Numbered from the stretch's first letter, positions 19,740 to 30,879 are shown. The stretch: 45,134 bases of DNA from Owenia fusiformis (GCA_903813345.2 CAIIXF020000007.1:32849564-32894697), one strand, 5' to 3'. The notes: a model not told the origin generated them from the letters alone. A program made the numbers and translations.

Positions 19740-22700
19740 AAATAGTTGTGGTAGTTGAAAATTTGGATTGTTTTTCTGGCAATGAGAACATCTTTATAAT
19801 TTGAACATGTTTGAAGACCTAAAATTTGTTCATCTGTCAAGTTGAAATTATTCCAAATATCTTTGACTTTATTACATTTAATAAAATGATATACAATAGT
19901 GTCATTTACTCCACAATGGTCACATAAAGGAGAATTTTTAATTTTTAACTTGAACAGGACCGAATTACAAGGATAAATATTGTGAAGTGATTTCCAATGT
20001 AAAATACATTTTCATTGGTACAATTATGAGCTCGCAACCAAGAGCTTTTATCAATTTTTACATTATTCATTAAAACATCCACATTTCTACGTTTAACAAA
20101 TTCATTTCTAAAATCTGAACTGGTACATTGTATAATGTCTTTACCCATAAAATTCATTTTAACTTCATTAATATTGATATTTTCAACAAAAATCTTTTTG
20201 CTAATATTGGCTTTTAAGCCTATGTACTGAATTAGGGTTGTTGCATTTTTTCCAATGATATGAGACAATTGTTCATATGGCATTATTTCATTATTAATAC
20301 AGATGTCTTTTAAATAGTTAATGCCCTTTTTAATCCAATTTTTAAAACAAACTGTTTTTCCACTTATTTTGATAAGATTATTGTTCCAAAGAATTGAATT
20401 ATCAATGTTAGCTTGAGCTTTGTACTTCTGCCAGCATCCTAGCATTTTGTCGTAGAATTCTGGCAGTCAAGAATTGTTAATGTCACCGTTACAATTAAAA
20501 ATAGTTAAATTACATGCATAGATGTTACAATAATATGTAGGCAGACACCGCCAGTGTCCCTTTCCCGGTACAAACAACAATTTTATCCACTTAAAAATGA
20601 AAGCAATCTGCATGTCAAACATATTTAACATTTTTAAGCCACCTTTGTCATAATTTTGAACCAGTACGTTGCGCTTTACTTTTTCAGGTATATACTTCAA
20701 CTCTTCTTCCTTGTATTTGCCTTTAGCCCAGATGAATTTAAAAAACAATGTGTTTATTCTTTTTAACATAGTGTCAGAGAGAATAAAACTCATTAAATAT
20801 AAAAACTGTGATGCTAGCAGGGCTTTTACCCTACCATACATTGTTTCTCATGGACCACATTTTCATTATGAGTTCACATCTAGCAAATCGTGGTTCTAAA
20901 TTCTCTCTTATTTCTGTAACTTTTTGAGTAGTGCTATACAAAATACCTATAATTTTAACATTGTTACTTTGAAATAATTTCCATTTTACATTTCCTATTG
21001 TACAATTGTTGAACTTCCATTTACCTAGCCATAGTGCCTCAGTTTTATCTTTGTTCATCTTTAAACCTGATATAAGCGAAAATTCATCAACAAGATTCAA
21101 GACGCTCTTGAAGGAGTTGACATCTCTTACAAAAATGGTGGTGTCATCTGCATATTGCAGAATTTTGACCTCATCATTTGGCAAGCGTACCCCAACAATG
21201 TTTTTATCATGCCTTACTTTGCAAGAAAAAAGCTCTGCCGCTATAATATACAGGAGCGGAGATAGGGGGCACCCCTGCTTTATACCTCGCTCTAATAAGA
21301 TTTCACCACTTAACCAACCATTGTAATTAATGTAACTAATACAATTATTGTTTAAAGTTTTGGTCCATTGTATAAAGGATTGCCCAAATCCAAAAATTGA
21401 TAGGGAATCATAAATGAATTCTTTAGAAATACTATTGTACGCTTTAATGCAATCTATTGCCAAAAGAATACCATGCTCTTGCTCATCATCAAGATAATTT
21501 ATTACATCATCAATAGTTCTCAATATTAGGCTACTCGATCTTTGGGGAATGTATCCACATTGATCTTCATGTACAATTTTCGCCACAACAACTTTTAACC
21601 TATTGGCTAACACCTTGGCTGCTATCTTGTAATCAACATTTGTTAAAGTGAGGGGTCTCCAGTTTTTTAGAACATTTCGAGGCACGTTTTTCTTAGGGAG
21701 TAAAGTTATAAGACCTTTGTGCTGGGTACAAGATAAAAAAACCTTATTGTATCCATCATTCAGTGACAGAGTTACAAAAACACATATTTTAGACCAAAAC
21801 ACTTTATAAAATGCTGCAGTTAAACCATCCAGACCTGGGCTAGAATTGTTTTTCATTGTTTTTAAGGCAAATATACAATCTTCATTAGTAATCAAGCCAT
21901 CACAAAAATCAGAGTCAGATTTATCTAACTTAGGAACTGGAACATCCTTTAAAAAATCATCTAAAATAGCCCTTCTATAAATCTTACGATCTGAATACAA
22001 TTCTTGATAAAATTTCACTTGTTCTTTTATGATAACATTTTGATCATTAGTCATTGTACCATTAGATAATTTTAAAGATGTCATAACTTTACTTTTCATT
22101 CTTGCAGTTTCTAATTGTAAAAAAATATTTATTACTCCTTTCCCCTTTTTCTGCGCACACAGCCTTAGAACGTACAAAGGAGCCATGTGTTTTAGAAGCA
22201 GAGAGGAGATCAAACTGTGTCCTAGCTTGATTTACATTTTGATGAAACGGAACATTACTAGGATCATAACATAACTTTTTACAGGCATTTGTCAACTTTA
22301 CTCGTGCAGAAAATAATTGGTCTCTGTTATCTTTAGCAAGTTGTTTACCATAACCAATAGAATAGGATTTGATTTTTGATTTTAAGCAATCCCATTTTAT
22401 CTGAGGGTCAACATTTGCCTGTTATGTGCCTGTGCATCATCAATTATCTTGTTTACATTATTTAAATACTCTGAGTGCTGTAAAAAACTGTTATTTAATT
22501 TCCAGTAAGAAGGACCCTTGTTCTTCTTAGAGGAATCCAAGCACATCAAATAGCCCCTATGGTCTGAGTTGGGAATACTTAAAATTTCAATATTAGTCAC
22601 CTTGTTAAAACAAAGATCATTTGTAAAAACATAATCTATACGACGCAAAATAGGTTTATTCTTATGCTTCCAAGTATATTCCTTCTCGTTTGCATGGAAC

Positions 22701-23247
22701 AATCGCCATACATCACAAAAATCTAATGAGCTATGCATATTATTGAAACCTGTAATCTCAGCCTGAATGTGTTTTTTACCCCCAAGATTATCCAATGCTG
22801 GATTTAATACACAATTCATATCACCAGCTAAAATCAAATTAATATCATCAGTTACATAGTATTTCTGTACAGTTTGAGTTATTTCAGTGTAAAAATGTAT
22901 CTTATCAGCATTATTACTTGGAGCATATACATTAAAACATAGATACTGCTCACTGTCATGTTTAAATTTTACACCAAATAATCGATCGTCTTTGTGACAT
23001 ATTTCAAAATCTACAATATCAAAAGACTTGTTCACTATAATTAATTCACCTCTACTATGTGGAGTGCCACAGTTGGCATATATTTTAGATCCCCAATCAA
23101 TACTCCACTCTTCAATAAGTTGTTCTGTTATATAACTTTCTTGCACAAAAGCTAAGTCACACTTGTTTTCTTTTAAAAACTGAAAAAAGTATGATGGGTC
23201 AATTTCCGACGTAGTCCTTGAACATTTCCACTAAAGATCGTTACCAT
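19740..23247 (-). pseudogene. LINE ORF2: endonuclease, reverse transcriptase, zinc knuckle (broken)
   Basis: The start ATG is at 23247, 30 nt past the ORF1 stop. Endonuclease landmarks: GNVQG near the start; FVQES with the catalytic Glu; FNVYAP; LAGDMN; NSDHRG near 22560. RT landmarks: NWRPLTLTNVDYK near 21650; CGYIPQRSS; LLAIDCIKAYNS; GIKQGCPLSPLLY; YADD at 21143-21154; and GLKMNKDKTE. The C-terminal region continues to CDHCG...HFIKC at about 19850-19925. Breaks are near 23205, 22400, 22135 and 20835, with a stop near 20466, so five or more lesions separate the blocks. In an intact element the protein nicks target DNA and reverse-transcribes the element RNA. Confidence 0.9.
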
Positions 23248-23277
23248 AATTATCTAAAGGTTAATGCATAATACATA

Positions 23278-23546
23278 TTAACCATTATCACTTAAGTCAT
23301 CGACTTTGTTTCTTTTATCCTCCACACTTTCAGCTAAAGGGCTGACTAAGTCACGTGACCTTGTTTTGACAAACACATGTTTGTCCAATGTTTTTTGATT
23401 TGGAGTTAGAGGTGGTTATGATTTTTTCTTAGAGTTTTTTTTCACTATTGTACGTTTGCCAACAATATCACTATCGTCACATGAGAGCTGAGAACCACAT
23501 CTTTTAACAGAATCATGATCCAAACTAGATTGCTGTGATCCACTGA
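23278..23546 (-). pseudogene. LINE ORF1 C-terminal remnant
   Basis: The minus-strand frame ends with TAA at 23280-23278. Upstream it reads charged, low-hydrophobic sequence (KTLDKHVFVKTRSRD, ESVEDKRNKVDD). One in-frame stop lies at 23416-23418 and further coding sequence continues to the 5' truncation point at 23546. Position and spacing (30 nt before the ORF2 ATG) identify it as the end of ORF1, the RNA-binding protein of the element. The N-terminal part is missing because of 5' truncation. Confidence 0.6.
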
Positions 23547-23835
23547 TGCTATAGTTAATGCATAACTTATTTTATAGAATGATAATATAGTACCCCCCTG
23601 AAATATTATTCTAGGGGGGTAAAACTGCTCAGAATCCTTCGTCCACAAACTAAAAAGACCCAGACATATATGAATTGATGCTAAATGAAGTCATCTTTCA
23701 GAAACATTATGTCTATCAAGTGGCCCTTGAACTTCCCAAAACCAATGCTGAGTCCTGGCCTATATGGTTTCATTTACGGGTAGTGTTTTTTTAAGACACA
23801 ACTGTAGACAAAATAGTCAGAAAAATAAAGAGCTA

Positions 23836-24060
23836 TGTAAGATATGGCAAGCATTTTTCAAAGGGCTATATCTAAGTTCTAAGAATACTTTAACCATGTT
23901 AGATCCATGTCTTATCATCAATAAATGACATAAGGATGATAATCAAGTTGACTGGATTATCTCTTAAGCTGTCCCTAATCCACCCATCTTCACCAATTTT
24001 CCCTAATTCTGATGCAATTTTCACCAAAAATGCAGCTTTTTATTTCAGCTTTTATGGCAA
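23836..24060. repeat. Left arm of a 3.6-kb inverted pair
   Basis: AGATATGGCAAGCATTTTTC through CACCAAAAATGCAGC recurs inverted at 27236-27473. Identity is high but imperfect. The pair encloses the Penelope-like element. Confidence 0.75.
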
Positions 24061-25339
24061 AATAACAATTTATTGTAAGGAATGATTTACCTCTAAAAAG
24101 GAAAACTTAATTACTTTGGGATTAGGATAATCCGAAAACAATAACTTTTTTAGGTCGAATTTTCGACCTTAGTGTAAAGTGTATGAAAAGATGTCACTTA
24201 GAGCGACATTTAGATGTACCCTATTTTATGCAATGATGTTTATAGATAGAGTTATATATGTTCCATAGATGGCATGATATATTCTACATTGGTGAGTGCT
24301 TAATACCCTGTGTATTCATTGTTGCATAATTGTGTATTATAGAAATGAGCGTGGATATGTCAACATGACTGTGTCCTGTAAAGTATGTACAGTAAAACAT
24401 AAATGTGTTTAACACCTAGTAAAACACATAGGATGAAATACTTGTTTATATATTTGTATTGTATAGTATAAATGAATACTTGAAATATTACACATTTGCG
24501 ATGTTTCAACAAACATGATTCAATACCATCTTATTTGAATTAACTCTTCCCATGTGTATCTTTCAATCATCTTGGATGTTTCGAAAGTGCCTTCTGTGAA
24601 GGGGTTTGCTGTAAATGATCTTTCCAAAAGTGTTATATGTAGTAGGTATTGATACAGGTACCACTGTATACAGAGTACATGCAAATAATAATTTTCTCCA
24701 ATGGTTTGGCCAAACATTTGTTGCATTTTTTGTTCATTTCAAATTATATTGGATTGTTTTTGCTGATTGGGTATCCCGGGATTTTTATGTAATAAACAGT
24801 TTAATGCTATGGGTTTTACCATTTGACAATAGGTATATTGCCTTGTGTAATTATGATATTTTCCCTCGATCACTCTATTCCCTCAGTCAATACTTCGGCC
24901 TTCAGGCTTTGTATAAAAATCTTATACCTCGTAGGCACGTACCCACGTACTTGGGGCATAATACATTCTTTGGTGTAAAGGGTTCTAACGTTTCAGATTA
25001 TTCAGATTATATGAATTGTAAGTGCATTAATGCACTCGTAGACCTACGTGTATGTCTTATATAGGTTGGTCCAAAAAAAGTGAACCCCTGCAACAGGCTA
25101 TATTTTCCTTAATACTTGCATGAATTGCCTCATATTATCACATGTTGTAGAGAAAGGTCTAAAATTGTTGTTGGTGCCATAATTTATTCTCAGTCTTAAA
25201 TTTTCAAGAAATTAGAAGACTTAAACGAACATGCCTGAAAATTAGATTGTGCAAAATTTTACCAACGTAATTCATGGAAATTGTTGAAACATGTTAGGTA
25301 TTCTTAAACATGTTCTTCAGGTTGGCTAATCAAATCACA
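24061..25339. other. Intergenic/intronic repeats, no gene
   Basis: Contains an 8-bp-stem palindrome AGGTCGAATTTTCGACCT (24152-24169). A stretch 24830-24960 resembles the foldback family and a Mutator-like TIR start (GGCTTTGTATAAAAA at 24905). The sequence TAGGTTGGTCCAAAAAAAGT at about 25062 resembles a mariner terminus. A 149-residue open frame at 24615-25064 spans these repeat pieces, has no recognisable domain and is probably chance. Confidence 0.5.
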
Positions 25340-25483
25340 AAATATTTTTTCTTCTTTCCACAACCTTTATTTTACTATAACCAGGACGTTTCGGATCCTG
25401 TCTGGATCCTTTTTCAACTGTATAAAAACTGAACTGAAGCGCTACAAAACAATTAAATAAAAACAATATTATGTCATATTAAT

Positions 25484-26431
25484 TCACCAAAAATTCATTC
25501 CAAATTCCCGCCAATTTATAGTTCCCTTCATAATATTATCGTTTTTCTTTATAAAAATAGATTCTTTTATCCATCTTTCAAGTCTCTTATTGTCATTGTC
25601 CAAAACCATAGTATTGTTCCAGTCCATTACGCAATTATTCTGAAGGACGTGGTCCGTAATGGCTGATTTATTCATCACCCCTCTCATATTTTCTTTTGCT
25701 TGGCGCGTGTAACGTGAATTGTCCCTCGAATCTGCTTCAATCTTATGTTCTTTAATTCAAACTTTCAAAGGTCTTGAGGTTTCTCCTATATACGATTTGT
25801 TACACGTTTTGCAAGGTACCTCATAGATAACTCCTGATTTATCATTAATGTCTATTTTGTCTTTAGGGTGGACTAACATATTTTTGAGAGTCATGTAGGG
25901 TTTCACTGCTGCATTAATTTTATGTTTTATAAAAATTCTCTGGAGCTTCTCCGTCGTACCTTTGATATACGCTAACACTACAGTTCCCAACGGTTTTTCC
26001 TCTTCATCTTGATTGACCTTACGTTTTACATTTTTCATTGTTGAGGAAACGGCCCATTGGGGATATCCACAATTTCCCAACGCCTTTTTGATATGTTCAA
26101 TTTCTATGGCTTTATCAGCATCTTCTGTTACAAGGGTTTTGCATCTATTAACCAATGTACGAACAACGCTCATTTTATGTCTTAACGGATGATGCGAATT
26201 CCAATTGAGATACTGATCTGTATGCGTAGGCTTACGGTAAACCAACAATTTTACGGATCCATCACTTTTCTTTATCAACAGGCTATCCAAAAACGGCATT
26301 TTGTCATCTTCACTCTCTTCGTGGGTAAATTTAATGCTTCCCGTTGAGTCTATAGAGTTAAGGTGATCATTAAAAGCTCGTGCCTCACCTTTCTTAATGA
26401 TCTCAATCATATCGTCTACGTATCTTTTCAA
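25484..26431 (-). pseudogene. Penelope-like RT (C-terminal half) and GIY-YIG endonuclease
   Basis: One frame, interrupted by a single in-frame TGA at about 25757-25755, runs from KRYVDDMIEI (RT catalytic Asp pair) through PFLDSLLIKK and YRKPTHTDQYL...SHHPLRHK to YEVPCKTCNKSYIGETSRPL, and ends FGMNFW. The GIY-YIG-like core with its Cys pair is the endonuclease used by Penelope-like elements to open target DNA. The TGA stands where the family has a basic residue after the YIGET motif. The ATG at 26431 is not the natural start; it is only the first Met after the inversion point. Confidence 0.88.
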
Positions 26432-26436
26432 TTAGC

Positions 26437-26915
26437 AGATCTGTTAAGTCCGATTGTTGGAAATACGGAGCATTTCGTGAAAAACTCAAAACACCTAGCT
26501 GATGAAATCATTGACGTAATGTAGGAAGACGATGAGGAATTTGTTTCGCACGATGTCATTTCTTTGTTCACAAATACGCCTATCGATGAGACAATGAAAA
26601 AAATTCATAAAAAGCTTGAAATGGACAAAACGCTCAAAAAACGTACTAAATTAAATATAGCGGATATCATGGAATTGTTGCGTTTTATTGTTACTACTAC
26701 ATATTTCAAGTTCCGAGGAGTTATTTATCAACAGAAATTTGGTACAGCGATGGGAATGTCCAGTAAGTCCAGGTTTGGCTAATATTTTCATGGAATGGTT
26801 AGAAGAAGAAGCAATAACTACGGCTCCGATTGAATGCAAACCAAGACTTTTGAAAAGATACGTAGATACCCAGATACGCATTTCAGCCTGCCCAAACAAA
26901 AATCTAATTGAATAG
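26437..26915 (+). pseudogene. Penelope-like RT (N-terminal fingers/palm part), inverted
   Basis: Coding blocks on the + strand are FVKNSKHLADEI, then a TAG near 26521, FVSHDVISLFTNTPIDET, YFKFRGVIYQQKFGTAMGMS, a one-base frameshift at about 26760, VSPGLANIFMEWLEEE and LLKRYVD. These are RT motifs that precede the YVDD box, so this piece belongs immediately upstream of the minus-strand half. After KRYVD the frame runs into unrelated sequence. Confidence 0.85.
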
Positions 26916-26930
26916 TCAAAACCTGCTACA

Positions 26931-27846
26931 TGTAAGAACAAGAACTATTCAGTATACAAATAGCTCTACGTGAATGACACAACTGTTTTATACACAAACA
27001 ATACAAGGTAAAATACAGGATTAAGGCAATCCATAACGCTGAGTAAGTCACTATCCGAGTGTTTGAAACACTGTAACAAACAAATTATTTATGTCACTTA
27101 GCTGCCCTCTATTTTGTTATTGTATAATATTAGTATGTAGCACTTTATAATATCAGAAAAAATTGCGAAAAAATCACGAAAAAATAAAAATTTTAAATCA
27201 TGTCTAAAAGTTCAATACAACTTTGCACTAAAAATTATTAAAACAGCCTGCATTTTTGGTGAAAATTGCGTCAGAATTAGGGAAAATTGGTGAGGATGGG
27301 TGGATTAGGAACAATTTAAGAGATAATCCAATCAACTTGATTATCATCCTAATGTCATTTATTGAAGATAAGACATGGATCTAACAGAACCATTTGTTTT
27401 TGTGGTTAAATTATTCTTCGAACTAAAGATATAGCCCTTTGAAAAATGCTTGCCATATCTTACGTACCCCTTTCAATTAGTTTTGATATCATTTTAGATG
27501 ATATTTATCTTACACATTGGGGGATCTAATAGTAAATGAAATTTTTGCGCAAAAAAAATGCCCTGCTTTGACGTAATTGATTTTCACTGACCAGTGCAGC
27601 GGTCAAATGAGTAAACTTTGGGGAAAGGTGAATACTGGCTATTAATCATTTGTATGATGCAGTCATTTGACTTAACCAACTTTACTGTAGACAGGGTACT
27701 CTGATGTGACCATGTTGTTATTTATATTTGCTTAGTAGATGTTGTAGATTATTATATGGCATTGGTAGATTATTTCTTATTGAGGGGGTTTGAATGATTG
27801 GCTAATAAGAAGGCCATACTAGAGCAACATTGTTACATGATTCCAG
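26931..27846. other. Right inverted arm and unassigned intron sequence
   Basis: 27236-27473 is the right arm of the inverted pair described at 23836-24060. The rest is AT-rich with no recognised gene or repeat. Confidence 0.55.
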
Positions 27847-27966
27847 ATTCAAGTATTTGAGCTGTCTAAAACTAATGGAGGCCTAGTGACATTCTGCGAC
27901 AAGCCAAACCTTGGAGAGCTTGCTGAGCATACATCTGACTTTGATAACACCATAGTTATTCAGTAA
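27847..27966 (+). CDS. GLB1L-type gene, candidate last exon A
   Basis: Acceptor ATGATTCCAG|ATT, phase 0, 39 codons and TAA. It reads IQVFELSKTNGGLVTFCDKP and then NLGEL, which fits the family C-terminus after GQNE: (Q/E)-V-V-FE, a short variable loop, then a (T)-P-LG strand. The tail ends DNTIVIQ. The length is normal for a GH35 C-terminus. No AATAAA is evident before a pearl-type repeat begins 47 bp after the stop. It is homologous to exon B at 35337, so the last exon has been duplicated. Either may be used, perhaps alternatively. Confidence 0.8.
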   Translation: MQVFELSKTNGGLVTFCDKPNLGELAEHTSDFDNTIVIQ

Positions 27967-28013
27967 ACCACATACTCCTTGTCTTTTTTACCCTGTCTAT
28001 GCTTTTATTTTGT

Positions 28014-28226
28014 TATGTCCCCACCACATAGTGTGGGGGCATATTGTCGGCCTAGGCGCGTCCTTCTGTCCGTCCATACATCCAGCTGTTTTCTCCAAAA
28101 CCGCTAAAAATACCACCTTCAAATTTTCAGGGATAACTTATGAGTGCATACAGATGTGGACCAAAAATTTTTGACTGGATACCTACTTCCTGTCAGCCAT
28201 TTTGAAGTCAATAATGCTAAAATCCT
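28014..28226 (+). mobile_element. Pearl-type element P, unit 1, 5' part
   Basis: Starts with the hairpin TATGTCCCCAC...GTGGGGGCATA (28014-28043), then a GTCYGTCC block (28061-28078), TTTTCTCCAAAACCGCTA and CTTCCTGTC-GCCATTTTGAA. It is collinear with 32173-32384. Homology stops at 28226 and resumes near 31271, so about 3 kb is inserted. Confidence 0.8.
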
Positions 28227-28520
28227 CAGGCCTGTCAACTGTCCCGCAATTTGCGTATTTGTCACGCATTTGGTGAAGAATTTGAAGTCACGCCAGTTAT
28301 TTTTGCGTGACAGAAAATGTCACGCAAATACGCAATTTACCTGGTAATTGTCAAGCAAAAATATTTCTGTAGAAAAATTTCTAAAAAAGATCGTCTACAC
28401 AGCAAAAATACGAACGCCGGAAAAAAATGTACGCATTTCGTTCGGACTTTTCACGCGAATTACGTATATGTCAGTGCAAGAATCCACGTAGTACCAAATG
28501 TATAATCATACGGCAAATAG
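28227..28520. repeat. TCCCGC/TCACGC-rich dispersed repeat
   Basis: Begins CAGGCCTGTCAACTGTCCCG. It contains facing copies of TTGCGTATTTG and CAAATACGCAA. Related CTGTYAACTGTCCCGC starts occur at 29706 and 31017. Confidence 0.5.
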
Positions 28521-28523
28521 GCA

Positions 28524-28870
28524 GTACACAGCCCCGAAGCCAGGGGGGTTGGGAGGGTGACTTTGGAATTTTTGAAAAAGTGACCCCCCCCCCCGGGAAA
28601 TCCTGGTTACTGTCCTGGCATATGGCATATAGAGACTACTATATAGAGATATGGATTACCCCCATAAATGTGGGACTGATTTTTCAAATCACCCCCACAA
28701 CCAGGCCCGTAGCCAGAGGGGGAGCTGGGGGAGCGGAGCTCCCCCTCTGGCCAGAGATTCTTTCAAAATCATGCAGTTTTTCACCATTCTGAGAATTTTT
28801 TTCATGATTATTAGCCAAAATTGTGAAAAAGCTTCCCCTGGAAAAAAGCTGGCTACGGGCAAGCCCCCAC
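28524..28870 (+). mobile_element. G-tract dispersed repeats (two variants, one with TIRs)
   Basis: 28524-28610 has G and C runs in a CCCGAAGCCAGGGGGGTT context. 28703-28866 is bounded by CAGGCCCGTAGCCAG and its near complement CTGGCTACGGGC, and contains GCAGTTTTTCACCATTCTGA, the diagnostic block shared with the copies near 2041 and 34355. Confidence 0.6.
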
Positions 28871-29824
28871 AACTACTTGTGTATTGAAATCCCAAATTTA
28901 TGGGGATAAGCTGGATCTGCAGTATTCGTTCAAACTGCCTTTAAATTTCATAATAGGCTTCTTTAATTCTTTTAAAACATATGTTTATTTAACTTATACG
29001 ATGCCATATACGATAAATGTTGCCCCCTCTTTATGCGGCCATACACAATAGATTTTCACCCTCTTATACGATAACCCTATACACCCCCCCCCCCATGAAA
29101 GCGAAAGAGAGTAACCGGGCACGAAAAGAAAAATGGAAAAATATAAATGCGACGCCTGAATTATATATCCCACCGTTTGGTAAGTCATTTGAGATATAAC
29201 TTCAAATACAAAGAGTAAAGATATATAAAACATCCATGACTTGATATTAAGAGGTAACATGCGACAAATAAACATTATATTAAGTCATTAGTCAAGTAGT
29301 CGGGCCCCCGGCTCAGATTTCGAAACGGGATTTTTCTCGCCGATGGATGGACCCAAATAGTGCAATGAAATAGGGAGCATATTCGCATATCTGCGACCAT
29401 TCATCTTGTAAGGTGCTACTTTCTATATTCCTTTTAAATCAGATAAAACACACTGACAATCGATAATCTTTGCACAGTTAACGATCAAACATTGGGCTTC
29501 TTCATACTTCTGCTTTCTGATGAGCCACCTAATCTCTTCACTCACTCGATTTTTATACATGTTCCCGGGCCTGTGGGACCGATCATTCTGAACAGTGCGT
29601 TAGTGCGCTAGCGCGTAGCGCGTGTTTTCATTATAACCATAATTAGAACTATTTTGCCTTTTGAGATTTAAAAATCTTTAAAATGGATAGGTGGGTATGA
29701 CAGAGCTGTCAAGTGTCCCGCGAATGGCGGGATTATCCCGCGAATTTGATCAAAATTAGGCTAATTCGCGTGTCCCGCAATGTCCCGCGAAGTCCCCCAA
29801 ATGTGGCTCTTAACCTTAACCTTA
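28871..29824. other. Unassigned repeat-like sequence
   Basis: Holds TACATGTTCCCGGGCCTGTG near 29557 (shared with 3523-3545, minus), a GCGCTAGCGCG-rich patch near 29607, and TCCCGCGAA-type short repeats at 29706-29800. No gene seen. Confidence 0.4.
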
Positions 29825-30198
29825 GTCAAAAAAACGGGTACCCAAAAAATGAAAAATACGAATATATAACATAATTAGATTATGAGAAAACGTGTAAGAT
29901 TTGTTTTGAATTCACAAAAATGTATGTAACATCCTTCAAAATTGAGCCAGAAGCTTCAAATAAAAAGCATATTTTAAGGCTCTTTTCTTCCTCTATCGTC
30001 ATGGCCATATTTTCATTGGTTATGATGATAAAGGAAGAAAAGAGCCTTAAGATGCTTTTCATTTGAAGCCTCTAGCGCAATTTTGAAGGAAGTTACATAC
30101 ATTTTTGTAAATTCAAAACAAATCTTACACGTTTTCTAATGATCTAATTATGTTGTATATTCGTATATTTCGTTTTTTGGGTACCCAGTTTTTTCGAC
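29825..30198. mobile_element. 374-bp palindromic MITE
   Basis: Arms of roughly 165 nt run from GTCAAAAAAACGGGTACCC (29825) inward through AACATAATTAGAT and GAAAACGTGTAAGATTTGTT to AAGGCTCTTTTCTTCCT. They are mirrored from AGGAAGAAAAGAGCCTT to the right end near 30198. The centre is around 30000. No frame. GGTACC motifs cluster at both ends. Confidence 0.8.
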
Positions 30199-30323
30199 CG
30201 GGTACCAAGTTTGAACCCAGCATGGAGGATTTACTACCCGGTACCCGGTTTTTTCTACAAACCCTATCTAGAAAAGTAACCTCATTCCCTATAATTTGAT
30301 GTAGATTAATCGAACCCCTATAT

Positions 30324-30595
30324 CATGGGCTTTCAATTGAAAGCCCATGCCTACAGTATATGAATAATATATAACATAATTAGATTATGAGAAAACGTGT
30401 AAGATTTGTTTTGAATTCACAAAAATGTATGTAACATCCTTCAAAATTGAGCCAGAAGCTTCAAATAAAAAGCATATTTTAAGGCTCTTTTCTTCCTCTA
30501 TCGTCATGGCCATATTTTCATTGGTTATGATGATAAAGGAAGAAAAGAGCCTTAAGATGCTTCAATTGAAAGCCCATGCCTACAGTATATGAATA
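30324..30595. repeat. Identical half-MITE copy between 35-bp direct repeats
   Basis: About 190 bp (about 30372-30560) appear identical to 29868-30055. The copy is bracketed by direct repeats starting TTCAATTGAAAGCCCATGCC, at about 30332-30366 and 30561-30595. The left bracket is embedded in a perfect 26-bp palindrome at 30324-30349 (CATGGGCTTTCAA and its complement). Confidence 0.75.
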
Positions 30596-30879
30596 GGTAC
30601 ATTTTAATATATAACATTATGGGGGTAAGCGTTTCATAGTTGGTCACGACGCCAGAAGTGCAAAGTATTGTTCCGAATTTTTGAATTTCGTGTTAGATTA
30701 CGGTATTCACACCTGAAGCATGGTTTTTGTTTTTGATAAATTACAATAAAGTTTAATAATATTCCTATGCGTATTTTGTGAAATTGTGTTGACGTTTATT
30801 TAAGTTATAATGCAACGGTGCATTATATTTGATTAATCAGTATCTGGAAGTTTGATTTTAAGTACTTTAACATGCTTTT

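Larger units (their letters stand above)
19598..23546 (-). mobile_element. Tx1/L1-type LINE, 5'-truncated and degenerate
   Basis: A 3949-bp non-LTR retrotransposon in minus orientation. Its 3' poly(A) appears as 16 T at 19598-19613. The flanks TGCTACAG (19590-19597) and TGCTATAG (23547-23554) are an 8-bp target duplication with one difference. It contains the tail of ORF1, then ORF2 with an APE-type endonuclease, reverse transcriptase and a C-terminal CCHC knuckle. The wording of the RT (NWRPLTLTNVDYKIAAKVLA) is typical of the Tx1 branch of the L1 group. At least four frameshifts and some in-frame stops make it immobile. Confidence 0.92.
19220..23765. repeat. Right arm of the large inverted repeat, split by a LINE
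   Basis: 19220-19597 and 23547-23765 together are the inverted counterpart of 14566-15295. The LINE (19598-23546) separates them at a point that is continuous in the left arm. Outer end: CTGAGTCCTGGCCTATA near 23750. Confidence 0.8.
25340..26930. mobile_element. Penelope-like retroelement with internal inversion
   Basis: The minus-strand half (25340-26436) carries the RT from its YVDD motif to the GIY-YIG endonuclease and a 3' region with GGATCCAGACAGGATCCGAA, typical of Penelope-like elements. The plus-strand half (26437-26915) carries the preceding part of the same RT up to KRYVD. The two halves meet head to head near 26432-26437 and share TTGAAAAGATACGTAGA. The N-terminal part of the protein is absent. 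Confidence 0.88.

Noticed and set aside
24615-25064. 149-residue protein-coding gene
   Set aside because: No domain is recognised. The frame crosses pieces of foldback and Mutator-like repeats, and the composition looks like AT-rich non-coding DNA.
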